From Akkermansia muciniphila (GTDB taxonomy: Bacteria; Verrucomicrobiota; Verrucomicrobiia; Verrucomicrobiales; Akkermansiaceae): DNA of 64,000 bases. Position numbers and translations under genes: made by a program. The notes beneath the pieces were generated by a model, which did not search any database, was not told the origin of the DNA, and saw only the letters and a program-made list of their open reading frames with translations. The stretch spans positions 2,914,001 through 2,978,000 of the forward strand of contig NZ_CP156688.1 of the NCBI RefSeq assembly GCF_040616545.1. The letters are read 5' to 3'. Positions 8,227-17,140 of the stretch are shown here, one piece after another (position 1 is the stretch's first letter; every line of letters begins with the position of its first letter).

Positions 8227-11154
8227 ATGACAACCCCTCAAACCCCAGCCCTCCCGTCCCACTTCAACATAGGCGGCTATAGAATCACGGCGCTTGTAGA
8301 AAGCGGTCCGGATTATAATCTGTACCAGGCCCTTTCCCCGGAAGGACAGGCCGTGCTGGTGCGTGAATTCTTCCCCCAGGGCCTTGTCACCCGTGACCTG
8401 GCCAGCGGGGAACTTTCCCCCGTTCCGGGAAATGAAGCTCAATTCTCCCAGGAGCAGGAAGCCTTTGAAGCCCGGTACTCCGCCAATGCGGAAGGCAAGA
8501 TGAGGGGCTTCGGAACCGTACTTTTCCTCTACCCGCTGGCACAGCCGCAGGTTCAGGCTGCGGCACAGCCCCAGCCGGCCGTAGCGCACGCCCAGGCCCT
8601 GCGCCCGGCCAAAAAACCGCAGCAGCCCCAGCTCCGGAAGCCCGTGGCCGGCCCGATCGCACCCGGCGCGCCGCTGCCCAAGTTAAAACGTTCCGGCGGC
8701 TTCCCCGTCATCACGGTCATCGTCACGGGAATGCTCGCCCTCTTCGGCTTCCTGGGCTACCAGATACTCAAGGACAAAAAGGAACCCGTCGCCAAAACCG
8801 TCGCTCCTCCGGTAGTGGCTCCCCCCAAGCCCAAACCCAAGCCCGTTGCGCCCAAGCCGGAACCCGTGGTGGTTGCCCCGGAACCGGAACCCATCGTCGT
8901 GGCGCCTGAGCCGGAACCTGAGCCTGAGCCGGAACCGGTCGCGCCCGATCTTTCCCCCTCCCCGCAAGTCATCGCCATGGAAAAGGCGCTGCGGGAGGAA
9001 GCCATGGCCTCCAAGGGCAAATTCTCTGAAAAGCTTCTGGCTAAATATCCCCTTTATGCGGAAGCCTACGTGCGCGACTACGTGAAAAAGCGCGGCGGCA
9101 CCTTCTCCCCGGACTTTGAAAAATGGCTGAAAAACACGAAAAACAACCGTGAAGTCTTCGCCATGTTCTTCCCGCCGGACCCCAGCGTCGCCACCAACGT
9201 GGCCTTCATGATTGACGAACTGGGCCTGGAAACAACGGAAAAATACAACCAGCTCGTTCTGGCCTTTGCGGTGGGGCGCCGTGAATTCGGCATGGGCGCG
9301 TTCGACCTTACCCAGCAGGGCCGCTACATTGACGCCCTGGGCAAACTGAACGGCCTGAGGTCCTCCGGCGCCATGCCTCCGCCTGCGGACCTGTACTGCG
9401 CCGGAAAGCCTCCCGTGAACTGGTACGGGAACGCTCCGCGCACGGTGGATGAAGAATGCTACAAGAAGGTGGAAGCCTACCTGGACCGCAAGAAAATCAC
9501 GCCCAAGCAGGCCTGGATCAACAAATACCCCACCGTCTCGGAAATCGGGGACACCGCCATCACGGAAGGCAACCTGGCCGGCTTCCTGCATGAATACCTG
9601 TACCGCCACGGCCAGCTGAGACGCAAGAGGGACCCGTTCCCCACCCCGGTGGAATTCTTCACCTACCTGGTGGACAAATATGAAAACTGCGGCAAGCTGC
9701 GGGACGTGGACCGCAAGCGCGTGGAATGGACCGGCGTCTCCCTGGAAGGGACGCCCTGGCCGGCCATGATGGCCCTTTCCGAAACGCGCCCCCTGCGGGA
9801 ATGCGACAGCGTATGGGAGCGCTACATGGGCCAGCGCGGCCCCACGCGCCTGTGGCTGTACGGCCCCTACCGCATGGATGACGACAAGGAGCCGCCCATC
9901 CTCTTCAGCTTTGACCCGGACCCGGAATGGTCCCGCGAGTCCAATGAACGCAAGCTCCATGAAGGCGGCGTATGCGGCACCATGTCCCTCATCTCCCGCA
10001 ACTCCCAGATTGCCCGCGGCATTCCCGCCGCTCCGGCCGGGCAGCCCGGCCACGGCAACCTGATGACCACCAACTTCAACGGCAACGGCTGCTGGCTGAG
10101 CGTAGGCCAGAGCGTGGACACGCTGAAAGCCACCACGGGATTCTGGTACTTCCGGGACTCCAAGGCGCCGCGCACCGGCAACGCGGAATACCAGTCCGGA
10201 CTGGCCCTGTCCATGAACATCGACTACGAGAAATTCATCGACAGCCGCTTTGCCATGAACATCTACAAGCTGGCGGGCGCGGGCTCCTCCACGGAAGAAG
10301 CGGAAGACGCTTCCGCCGCCCTCCCCAGGGAATTCACCCAGACCGCCATGAGAACCGTTCTCAAGGCCAACCCGTTCTATACGGAAGCCTGGTACACCCT
10401 CTTCAAGCAATCACCCCAGGACCTCATGGGGGCCACCAAGATGGTGGATGAAGTACGGGAAGCCCTCCCGGACGGCATGGGCATCAGAAAACTCTGGAAA
10501 ACGCGCAAATACGTTTCCTCCGTAGGCCGCGGGGACAAGAACGGCAAGGAAATGCTGGCCAACCACGCCAAGGAATACGTCAACGTGCTCTGCTCCGTGA
10601 TTCTGGAAAACGCCCTGAAGCAGGAACATGACTACAAGACCTTCCAGTGGGCGGACCTCATGTCCTGGCTCAAGTCCGAGTCCAAGCGCAACTCCTACCC
10701 GGAGCCGCAGGCCGCCTACCAGATAGCCTATGCCAAGGCCCAGGGCACGGACCGGCTCAAGAGGACCGTGGACAGGGGTTTCAAGAAAGCCGTCAACTTC
10801 TACCGGGATGAAAACAACGCCCTGAACGCGCCCAAGGACGTTGACCAGGAGGAAATGTCCTTCTCCCTGGACGCCCTGTGCCTGGCCCTGCCCAAGGACG
10901 AACTGCTGCCCTGGATGAAGAACATGGTGGACTCCTGCCCGGACGGTTTCAGGTACAAGCCCAAGAACAAGAAGGAAACGAAGATCCACCCCTTCTACAG
11001 CGCCCTGACGAAGAACTACATGTCCCTGGCTGACGGCACGGAAAAATCCCGCGTCAAGAAGGAGATGAAAGACTCTTCCGCCAGGATTCTGGAACTCTCC
11101 CAGAAAAAGAAGGGAGAGGGGGAAGAAAACTCCGGACGCCGCCGGAGACGCTGA
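8227..11154 (+). CDS. large membrane-anchored protein with kinase-N-lobe-like head, paralogue of the gene at 973
   Basis: The function is unknown. The 975-residue protein shares its first ~100 residues with the protein at 973: FNIGGYRITAL matches FNINGYLIQSL, and LVREFFPQGLVTRD matches LVREFCPQGLAVRD. This block resembles the first strands and the VAIKEY helix of bacterial Ser/Thr kinases, without any catalytic lobe. A Pro/Gln/Ala linker, a transmembrane helix near 158-182 (VITVIVTGMLALFGFLGYQ) and a Pro-Glu dipeptide-rich spacer follow. The remaining ~700 residues would lie outside the cytoplasmic membrane. They are rich in charged helices and aromatic residues and match no family I know. 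The end is very basic (GRRRRR). hemW starts 14 bases downstream, so both may be on one transcript. Confidence 0.85.
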   Translation: MTTPQTPALPSHFNIGGYRITALVESGPDYNLYQALSPEGQAVLVREFFPQGLVTRDLASGELSPVPGNEAQFSQEQEAFEARYSANAEGKMRGFGTVLFLYPLAQPQVQAAAQPQPAVAHAQALRPAKKPQQPQLRKPVAGPIAPGAPLPKLKRSGGFPVITVIVTGMLALFGFLGYQILKDKKEPVAKTVAPPVVAPPKPKPKPVAPKPEPVVVAPEPEPIVVAPEPEPEPEPEPVAPDLSPSPQVIAMEKALREEAMASKGKFSEKLLAKYPLYAEAYVRDYVKKRGGTFSPDFEKWLKNTKNNREVFAMFFPPDPSVATNVAFMIDELGLETTEKYNQLVLAFAVGRREFGMGAFDLTQQGRYIDALGKLNGLRSSGAMPPPADLYCAGKPPVNWYGNAPRTVDEECYKKVEAYLDRKKITPKQAWINKYPTVSEIGDTAITEGNLAGFLHEYLYRHGQLRRKRDPFPTPVEFFTYLVDKYENCGKLRDVDRKRVEWTGVSLEGTPWPAMMALSETRPLRECDSVWERYMGQRGPTRLWLYGPYRMDDDKEPPILFSFDPDPEWSRESNERKLHEGGVCGTMSLISRNSQIARGIPAAPAGQPGHGNLMTTNFNGNGCWLSVGQSVDTLKATTGFWYFRDSKAPRTGNAEYQSGLALSMNIDYEKFIDSRFAMNIYKLAGAGSSTEEAEDASAALPREFTQTAMRTVLKANPFYTEAWYTLFKQSPQDLMGATKMVDEVREALPDGMGIRKLWKTRKYVSSVGRGDKNGKEMLANHAKEYVNVLCSVILENALKQEHDYKTFQWADLMSWLKSESKRNSYPEPQAAYQIAYAKAQGTDRLKRTVDRGFKKAVNFYRDENNALNAPKDVDQEEMSFSLDALCLALPKDELLPWMKNMVDSCPDGFRYKPKNKKETKIHPFYSALTKNYMSLADGTEKSRVKKEMKDSSARILELSQKKKGEGEENSGRRRRR

Positions 11155-11168
11155 TCCCCTCCGCCCCC

Positions 11169-12278
11169 GTGCACCTTTACGTTCACATCCCCTTCTGCCA
11201 CCGCATCTGCCCGTACTGCGCCTTCTTCAAGCACACGCCGGCCTCCACGGACATGAAACTCTTCATCCGTGCGCTGGCGCGGGAGGCGGAATCCCGCGCC
11301 GCGGCCCTGTCCATGGACCGCGGGGGGGAAACGGCCACGCTCTACTTTGGCGGCGGAACGCCCTCCATGCTCTCGGATACCCATCTGGGGCGCCTCATGG
11401 AAACCCTGGACCGCCTGGTTCCCGTGGACAGGCTGGACGAATTCTCCTTTGAGGCCAACCCAGCCACCTTTACGGAAAAGAAGGTGCGCTTCTGGCGCAG
11501 CCTGGGCATGAACCGGGTCTCCCTGGGCGTTCAATCCCTGGACGCCCGCATCCTGCACCTGCTGGGGCGGGAGCACACGCCGGAACAGGCCCTCCATTCC
11601 GTGGAAATGCTGAAAAACGCAGGCATGCCCCAGGTCAACATGGACCTCATGTTCGCCATTCCGGGGCAGACGCTCTCCACCTGGGAAGCCACCCTGCGGG
11701 AAGCCGTCCGCGCCGGAACGGACCACGTCTCCGCTTACAACCTCACCTATGAGGAAGACACGGAATTCTTCCGGAGCCTGCTCCGCGGAGAAAAGCGGCA
11801 GGAGCCGGACGAAGACGCGGCCTACTTTGAACTGGCGGAAACCATACTGGAAGCGGCGGGCATGCGCCATTATGAAACCTCCAACTACGCCCGGGAAGGC
11901 TGCCGCTCCCCCCACAACATGGCTTACTGGAAAGGAGAGGACTACGTGGGCATAGGCCCCGGCGCGGTCAGCACCATCAACGGCGTGCGGTACTCCAACA
12001 CGCGGGATACGGACGCCTACATGCACAGCACGCTGGAGACCGGCCTACCCCTCTCCGACCAGGAGCCCGTCACCGCGGAAGACTACCGCCTGGAACGCAT
12101 CGCCCTGATGCTCCGGACGGATGAAGGGCTTCCGCTGAAATACATCCTTCCGGAATCCCTTCCCCTGCTGGAACAATACAGGGAACTGGATTTGGCGGAC
12201 ATTTCCCCGGAACAACGGCTCATCCTGAAAGGCCGCGGCCGCCTGCTGGTGGACGCCATTGCCGCGGAGCTGTGCTGA
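11169..12278 (+). CDS. hemW: HemW-like radical SAM protein (coproporphyrinogen III oxidase family)
   Basis: HemW-type proteins bind a 4Fe-4S cluster and S-adenosylmethionine and act in haem trafficking; many are misnamed oxygen-independent coproporphyrinogen oxidases. The 369-residue protein uses a GTG start and begins with MHLYVHIPFCHRICPYC. Its radical SAM cysteines 10, 14 and 17 are in CxxxCxxC spacing. Other family motifs are TLYFGGGTPSML, VSLGVQS, NMDLMFAIPGQT and HYETSNYAREG. No other plausible start exists upstream within the 14-base gap. A decayed second copy of the last ~45 codons lies at 16401-16535, beyond an AT-rich island. Confidence 0.9.
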   Translation: MHLYVHIPFCHRICPYCAFFKHTPASTDMKLFIRALAREAESRAAALSMDRGGETATLYFGGGTPSMLSDTHLGRLMETLDRLVPVDRLDEFSFEANPATFTEKKVRFWRSLGMNRVSLGVQSLDARILHLLGREHTPEQALHSVEMLKNAGMPQVNMDLMFAIPGQTLSTWEATLREAVRAGTDHVSAYNLTYEEDTEFFRSLLRGEKRQEPDEDAAYFELAETILEAAGMRHYETSNYAREGCRSPHNMAYWKGEDYVGIGPGAVSTINGVRYSNTRDTDAYMHSTLETGLPLSDQEPVTAEDYRLERIALMLRTDEGLPLKYILPESLPLLEQYRELDLADISPEQRLILKGRGRLLVDAIAAELC

Positions 12279-12347
12279 TTGGCGTTATTTTTCCAACTTA
12301 ATATCAATAAGTTGGAAATAAATTAAGAAATGCTTGAAATTGATTTC

Positions 12348-12378
12348 TTGACATTTTCCATTTTTTATCGCCCATTAT
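12348..12378 (+). promoter_or_regulatory. possible promoter at the left edge of the island
   Basis: TTGACA at 12348-12353 has CATTAT at 12373-12378 after 19 bases, which is longer than ideal spacing. The whole stretch from 12280 to 12400 is AT-rich. The first island gene starts at 12403. Confidence 0.35.
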
Positions 12379-12402
12379 ACCATAAATAGACAGATATGTT
12401 CC

Positions 12403-13221
12403 ATGCATCCGCTATTCAACATTTACCCTGTTTCTTTTCTGGCAGGACTTGTCTTCCTGTTGCAGGCCCCCTTTAACCACGCATGGGGAAACAAGCCTCC
12501 GGCATCAGCCCAGGAACCCCAAACCTTCATCCTGCCCCTTTACCTGAAATCCGCACCTCTTTCTGAAAAAAGGCAGGTCTTCCGGAAATCCCTATCCGCC
12601 TTTCCTTTTGCTGAAAAGAACCCGAGAATCCATCATTTTGTACGGGAATATCCGGCATTGGCCTTTGACGAAGGCGTATCTCTTTTCGTTCAGCGGACTG
12701 CCATGGGACAAACACCCGGTGATGTTTGCGCCCGTCTCAATGAATTGACCGCCCTGATGCGGCATAGGAATATGCAATCAAGGCAGCGCCGCTCCTGTCT
12801 TACGGGATTTTTGGAAAACGCCTTTCTCCGGACGTACTCTTCCCGGTACTCCCCCATGGATATGGAAGCTTTATCGCTTTGCGCCCTGATGGAACTGGAA
12901 ATGGAGGAAGGATGTCCGCCAAGCCTCCGGAGCCGCATCTTAAAAATTTGGGAAAGCGCGGCAATATCCATGGAAAAAGGAACCGGCCTGCAAAGAAAAC
13001 TGGCGGCTCTTTTATTTATAAGGACACTGCGGTACGGAAAAGAAGATCCTTATTTAATGGCCCGTTGCGGATATCGGTTAGCCAATCTTTATATACGCAT
13101 GAAAGAACCGCAAAAAGCCCGGTGGGCGGCATCCTTTATTCCGCCTATCCGGGGCATGGAAGGTTCCCGTGCCTTAATTCAGAAATGGACAACACCCGCT
13201 TCCAACAAAAAAAAATCGTAA
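12403..13221 (+). CDS. secreted protein of unknown function, island gene 1
   Basis: I do not recognise this 272-residue protein. It starts with a likely signal peptide (hydrophobic run SFLAGLVFLLQ, then AWG and ASA as possible cleavage sites). The rest is mostly alpha-helical and basic, with cysteines at scattered positions and a lysine-rich end. There are no known catalytic motifs. It is the first of four same-strand genes in a stretch clearly richer in A+T than the rest of the window, immediately after hemW. It ends 33 bases before the next gene, so they probably share a transcript. Being secreted, it may work with the two kinds of secreted protein that follow. Confidence 0.75.
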   Translation: MHPLFNIYPVSFLAGLVFLLQAPFNHAWGNKPPASAQEPQTFILPLYLKSAPLSEKRQVFRKSLSAFPFAEKNPRIHHFVREYPALAFDEGVSLFVQRTAMGQTPGDVCARLNELTALMRHRNMQSRQRRSCLTGFLENAFLRTYSSRYSPMDMEALSLCALMELEMEEGCPPSLRSRILKIWESAAISMEKGTGLQRKLAALLFIRTLRYGKEDPYLMARCGYRLANLYIRMKEPQKARWAASFIPPIRGMEGSRALIQKWTTPASNKKKS

Positions 13222-13254
13222 AAAATAACCTCATTCAACCTGCCTGATCATCAT

Positions 13255-14841
13255 ATGGACAAAGCATTAATCTCCCGATGTTTTTTTCAAATGCCTGTTT
13301 TGCTTGCAGTTGCCGGCATTGCTGCACTCTCTGTCCTCCACGCAAAAGGACAACAAGTTTATGAAGGGAAGACAACAATGGAAGCTTCCCTGTCTCCGGT
13401 TGAAGTGGTAGCCAATCTTTCCCAGCTTGCAGATAAATTGAAACAATGCTGCGCCGGAGAACTGAAAATTCCCAATACGACGGAAGTAACCGACCCCAAA
13501 TCACCCTCCACGATTTCATATAACGGGAAAATTTCCCTCAAGGATTTTAAGGATGAACGTATTTCCCAACCTACAACAGTTGCCTGGCTTTCCCTGATTT
13601 CCGATGACGGCTGCGACATCACTTATACTACGGAACAAGGTGAAAAAACAGACTGGCTGAAGGAACATGGACAAGGACATGACATTTCCAAAGGCCGCCG
13701 GGACTGTCCGCATGTCCTGAAAGCGGGATCTTATCAATTCCAGATCAAATACTCGCAAACCTATTACAATCCAAAACCGGGCACAAGTGACTTGGACGGC
13801 ATCAGCCTTGTAGTTGCTCCCATTGTCGTTGATGTGTGCATAGGAGAAAAAACGGTTCCCGCCCGCAAAAGCCACCTCTTTTTAGAGAAAAAAACCCAGC
13901 TCCGGCTTGCTATTAATAAAACTTACCTGGCGAATGGCCCTTCCGAAGATTCCGGAGGCATCCCCATCAAATGGGAAGCTCAAGCTTACTCCAAATGCCC
14001 TCAGCGATTTAATGGAGTCATTCTGGCACGCAACCATACGTTCCAACCCAACAATGGCGCCTGGAAACCCATCGGCAAAGGACCGTGCATCACCTATACT
14101 CCGACAGAAGTAGAACTAATCCGTGTGATAATTGGTGACAAAATCTTTTACTATGAAGGAATTCCCAATCGCCTGGGGGAAGTTTACTGGGCCATCCGTC
14201 CTTGTCAGGGCCTGCCCATGGCAAACCATCATTTTCTGTTATTTGTTCCTGACGACCCGGAAAAATTAAATCTCCCAAACCCCGGACTTGCCGACTGCAA
14301 CGCCATCCCAAAAATGAAAATCATCACTATCGGAGGAGATGCAGGAGCGGAAATCAAATACCAAAAAAAGCTCAAAATCATCCCAGCTGCCGGGACCGTT
14401 TATTATAAGTGGATTTATGAATCCCTATCTCCCCCATTTGCTCAAGCAGGTATAGCCAGCAAATATATTGATTGCTTAACTAACATGGTTTACCATAAAA
14501 ACGACAATCCTGATATAGCGGCTGTTGAAAACTGGTTCAAAAACCAGCATGACAAAAAATTTACAAATTTCACAAATATCATAGCTATTCAGAACAAGGA
14601 ACTATTTCAAAAAGTTCTTCATTTTTCACAAAGTTATAATGAGCAGGAACGATATCTAACCAATCCACCAACTAACCGAAATCCAGAAAGTACAGAAAAT
14701 GGATCAAATTGTGCTTCCTTAGTTTCTTCTATTTTACAATATAGTGGAGCAACTTGGGAACAGGTACTTGAAGCAGCTGACACAAACGGCATTGATGTTG
14801 GAGAACGCCGTCTTATCCCTATTAAACGTTTCAACCCCTAA
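13255..14841 (+). CDS. secreted protein with possible permuted NlpC/P60-like C-terminal domain, island gene 2
   Basis: No family is certain. The 528-residue protein has a signal peptide (LLAVAGIAALSVLHAKG) and a beta-rich, cysteine-containing N-terminal half. In the C-terminal half, ANHHFLLFVPDDPE is followed about 150 residues later by NGSNCASLVSSILQYSG. A histidine strand before an NCxxLV helix is the order seen in circularly permuted papain-like amidases such as the YiiX and LRAT groups. This makes a peptidoglycan or lipid hydrolase possible. That reading is inference from two motifs. The gene is only 5 bases upstream of the first of two tandem small secreted paralogues, an arrangement like a toxin followed by immunity genes. 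Confidence 0.75.
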   Translation: MDKALISRCFFQMPVLLAVAGIAALSVLHAKGQQVYEGKTTMEASLSPVEVVANLSQLADKLKQCCAGELKIPNTTEVTDPKSPSTISYNGKISLKDFKDERISQPTTVAWLSLISDDGCDITYTTEQGEKTDWLKEHGQGHDISKGRRDCPHVLKAGSYQFQIKYSQTYYNPKPGTSDLDGISLVVAPIVVDVCIGEKTVPARKSHLFLEKKTQLRLAINKTYLANGPSEDSGGIPIKWEAQAYSKCPQRFNGVILARNHTFQPNNGAWKPIGKGPCITYTPTEVELIRVIIGDKIFYYEGIPNRLGEVYWAIRPCQGLPMANHHFLLFVPDDPEKLNLPNPGLADCNAIPKMKIITIGGDAGAEIKYQKKLKIIPAAGTVYYKWIYESLSPPFAQAGIASKYIDCLTNMVYHKNDNPDIAAVENWFKNQHDKKFTNFTNIIAIQNKELFQKVLHFSQSYNEQERYLTNPPTNRNPESTENGSNCASLVSSILQYSGATWEQVLEAADTNGIDVGERRLIPIKRFNP

Positions 14842-14846
14842 TTTCC

Positions 14847-15464
14847 ATGACACAATCAACCACCATAGCATTCTTATCGTCGGCTTTTATATATTTCTCA
14901 GTTTGCCAGGGAGATATTTGTCAAATCAATGGTCTGAGTCCAGAAGATTTGAAAAATCTCTCTTATGATCCTCCAGGGAATGAATTGCTTTCTGAGGCAC
15001 AAGATAAAAAAGCATGGCAGACATTCGTTGAAACCTATGAAGCGCCTGTAGGCAAAGTACAGGATTGGTATAATTCCATTAGGGACAAAGATTCTGCTGA
15101 TGCTGCAGCCGATGCGTTCAAGATAGATGTCCTGCCAATTCTTAAAAAGCTGACGGGACGTTCTGCTGATATAAAGAAACAAGTCCTTGCTATTCCAGCT
15201 TCTTCTGAAATGCAAAAACTCATTCTTTCACGTATCCTCACATTGCAGAGCCGCTTGCTAGTAATTTTTCTTCCTATGCAAGACAGTAAAAAGTCAAGTT
15301 CCGATGCTTGTTATCATGGCAGCGAAAAACTCTTTGACATATTTCTAGGTCTAACGTCAACAACAGCCATGGACATTTCAAAATTTATTGAAACTCAAAA
15401 TGAAGACCAGGAAAGCATTGAAGCAGCTTTCAAAGAACCATGGACAGAGACATCATCTTCTTAA
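14847..15464 (+). CDS. small secreted protein, first copy of a tandem pair, island gene 3
   Basis: This is a 205-residue protein of unknown function with an N-terminal signal peptide (TIAFLSSAFIYFSVCQG). It is followed by a helical domain with conserved blocks KKAWQTFVETYEAPVGKVQ, ILKKLTG and QSRLLVIFLPMQ. A paralogue with the same blocks and several identical stretches is encoded at 15699. It starts 5 bases after the stop codon of the gene at 13255, so translation is probably coupled. Its periplasmic location and tandem copies after a putative hydrolase suggest an inhibitor or immunity role, but nothing in the sequence proves it. Confidence 0.75.
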   Translation: MTQSTTIAFLSSAFIYFSVCQGDICQINGLSPEDLKNLSYDPPGNELLSEAQDKKAWQTFVETYEAPVGKVQDWYNSIRDKDSADAAADAFKIDVLPILKKLTGRSADIKKQVLAIPASSEMQKLILSRILTLQSRLLVIFLPMQDSKKSSSDACYHGSEKLFDIFLGLTSTTAMDISKFIETQNEDQESIEAAFKEPWTETSSS

Positions 15465-15698
15465 AAAGCAGTTTACAGAGAAATTGCGTTGATCTCTATT
15501 AAATTTCCATCCTTTTTTTATTCTTCCCTCAATTAAGTTCCACTTACCATGTATTAATAGTGTTTCTTTGCCTCACCTGCGTGCTCTCATCCAGGAACCG
15601 CCACAAATCAATAACTTAGCCATTGCACAGAGAAAAGTTGCACAGAATAAATGTTTATTCCCCTTCATTCAGGAACCCTGTCATGCTTCCATAATCTG

Positions 15699-16319
15699 AT
15701 GATCTTGGAATACTCCATCATTCTCACATTTGCATCTTCCCTCTTTATTTATTATTCAGCGTGCTATGGGGACACCTGCCAAATCAATGGACTGGAACCG
15801 GAAGTCTTGAAAAGACTTTCTTATAATCCGCCCGGCAAGGAATTGCTCTTCAACGAACAGAATCAAAAAGCGTGGCAGACATTCGTTGAAACCTATGAAA
15901 CACCTGTAGGCAAGGTACAGAATTGGTATAATTCCATCGTGGATAAAAATTCCGCGGACGCGGCGGCAAAATCTTTTTCTACGGAAGTTTCCCCTATCCT
16001 TAAAAAACTTACAGGACCCACTTCCGACATGAAAAAGCAGGTTCTGTCTATCCCTGCATCACCGGAAATGCAGAAATTTATTCTTTTGCGCATTCTCCAG
16101 CTTCAAAGCCGCCTTCTGGTTATTTTCCTTCCCATGCAGAATGAAAGGAAAATGGATGGCCACACCTGTTACCGGGGCAGCAATCTTCTTTTCGATACTA
16201 TTCTGGAACCTACAGCCCAATCAGCCCAGGACGTTGCCAAATTCATTGATTCCCGGTATGAATCCCAAGAACACATAGAGGCTTCATTCAAAGAGCCCTG
16301 GTCCGCACCCGCCGAATAA
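15699..16319 (+). CDS. small secreted protein, second copy of the tandem pair, island gene 4
   Basis: This 206-residue protein is a paralogue of the protein at 14847. It shares QKAWQTFVETYETPVGKVQ, ILKKLTG, MKKQVLSIPAS and QSRLLVIFLPMQ. I chose the ATG at 15699 because it gives a signal peptide aligned with that of the first copy (SIILTFASSLFIYYSACYG); the frame is open back to 15651. Cysteines after the signal peptide (DTCQING) and in the second half (TCYRGS versus ACYHGS) are conserved between copies, which suggests a disulphide. The 234-base gap before it is AT-rich and may hold its own promoter. It is the last gene before the decayed hemW fragment. Confidence 0.72.
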   Translation: MILEYSIILTFASSLFIYYSACYGDTCQINGLEPEVLKRLSYNPPGKELLFNEQNQKAWQTFVETYETPVGKVQNWYNSIVDKNSADAAAKSFSTEVSPILKKLTGPTSDMKKQVLSIPASPEMQKFILLRILQLQSRLLVIFLPMQNERKMDGHTCYRGSNLLFDTILEPTAQSAQDVAKFIDSRYESQEHIEASFKEPWSAPAE

Positions 16320-16755
16320 ACTTATTAACTATGTACCTGTTCCACACTTTATTCAGCGCAGAATGTGAAAAACACTGGCGGTTCTATTTTGGCAGATAGG
16401 GAGCCTCCGCTAGGATATGCTGCCGGAATCCGGCCTTGCCGGACCATTACCGGGAACTGGTTCTGGCGGATGTCTCCCCGCCTGAAGGGCCGCGGCCACC
16501 TGCTGGTGGACGCCATTGCCGCGGAACTGTGCTGACGGAGGGAGTTTTTCCCCTGTAAAAAACCGCACACCCGCGGAATTCATGAAAAGCTGTCATGGAA
16601 ATATTCAGCCCGGGCAATATTATTCTTGGCTTTTTATGATTCGGAGACTACTCTTTTTACAGACAACGGTGTCTGCGTATTCAGATTTTGCCTTCTAATC
16701 CCGGCTCTTCGGGAATGCATTAAAGAACAATCAGATCACTTTGTCTTTTGATCAT
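16320..16755. other. intergenic stretch holding the hemW remnant and the leader of the RRM gene
   Basis: Apart from the hemW 3' fragment at 16401-16535, no open frame looks real. The last ~200 bases before the RRM gene are AT-rich and contain a small hairpin (CCCGGCTCTTCGGGA). Confidence 0.6.
16401..16535 (+). pseudogene. decayed duplicate of the hemW 3' end
   Basis: This stretch aligns with the end of hemW at about 12128-12278. The last 55 bases (16481-16535) match 12224-12278 at 52 of 55 positions, including the stop codon. Further left the match is weaker, with small indels and a gap of about 15 bases just before 16481. There is no start codon and no open frame leading into it, so it is a remnant. 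The two copies bracket the AT-rich four-gene island like the edges of an insertion. Confidence 0.85.
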
Positions 16756-17097
16756 ATGAACACAAAAATGTACGTAGGGAATTTGTCCTTCGATGCCACC
16801 GAACAGGACCTGAGGGATTTGTTTGGTTCCCATGGCGAAGTGACTGAAGTATTCATTCCGACCGACCGTGAATCCGGAAGGCCCAGGGGTTTCGCATTCG
16901 TAACCATGGAATCCGCGGATGCCATGAACAATGCTATTGAGGCCCTGAACGGCAATGAATATCAGGGACGCGCCCTGGTTGTCAATGAAGCCAAGCCCCA
17001 GTCAAACACGGGCGGCGGTTTCCGCGGCAACGGTGGCGGCGGCTATGGCGGCGGCGGCAGACGCGACAATAACGGCTACGGCCGTAATCGCCGCTAA
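16756..17097 (+). CDS. RRM-domain RNA-binding protein with glycine-rich tail
   Basis: This small single-stranded RNA-binding protein of 113 residues resembles those found in cyanobacteria and Verrucomicrobiota. The RNA recognition motif spans about residues 4-80, with RNP2 MYVGNL and RNP1 RGFAFVTM both intact. The tail is rich in Gly and Arg ([14 protein letters not shown]). I chose [10 protein letters not shown] as the start; a TTG at 16741 would only add five residues. Such proteins often act in cold adaptation or RNA chaperoning. The gene stands alone with a hairpin after it. Confidence 0.92.
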   Translation: MNTKMYVGNLSFDATEQDLRDLFGSHGEVTEVFIPTDRESGRPRGFAFVTMESADAMNNAIEALNGNEYQGRALVVNEAKPQSNTGGGFRGNGGGGYGGGGRRDNNGYGRNRR

Positions 17098-17109
17098 AAA
17101 ACGGAAATT

Positions 17110-17135
17110 GAGGGAAAGGCATTTGCCTCTCCCTC
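17110..17135 (+). terminator. hairpin after the RRM gene
   Basis: GAGGGA-A-AGGCA pairs with TGCCT-C-TCCCTC with a single mismatch and a tiny loop, 12 bases after the stop codon. No clear T run follows. Confidence 0.6.
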
Positions 17136-17140
17136 ATCAC

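Noticed and set aside
8683-10410. 575-codon minus-strand frame
   Set aside because: It is a shadow of the plus-strand gene at 8227; its composition is low-complexity with no recognisable domain.
12279-16535. Prophage, integrative element or transposon with its own integrase
   Set aside because: No recombinase, transposase, terminal inverted repeat or phage gene was seen; only the flanking duplication suggests integration.
16349-16570. 73-codon minus-strand frame similar to one at 12083-12307
   Set aside because: The similarity comes from both being antisense to the two copies of the hemW 3' end; neither is likely a gene.
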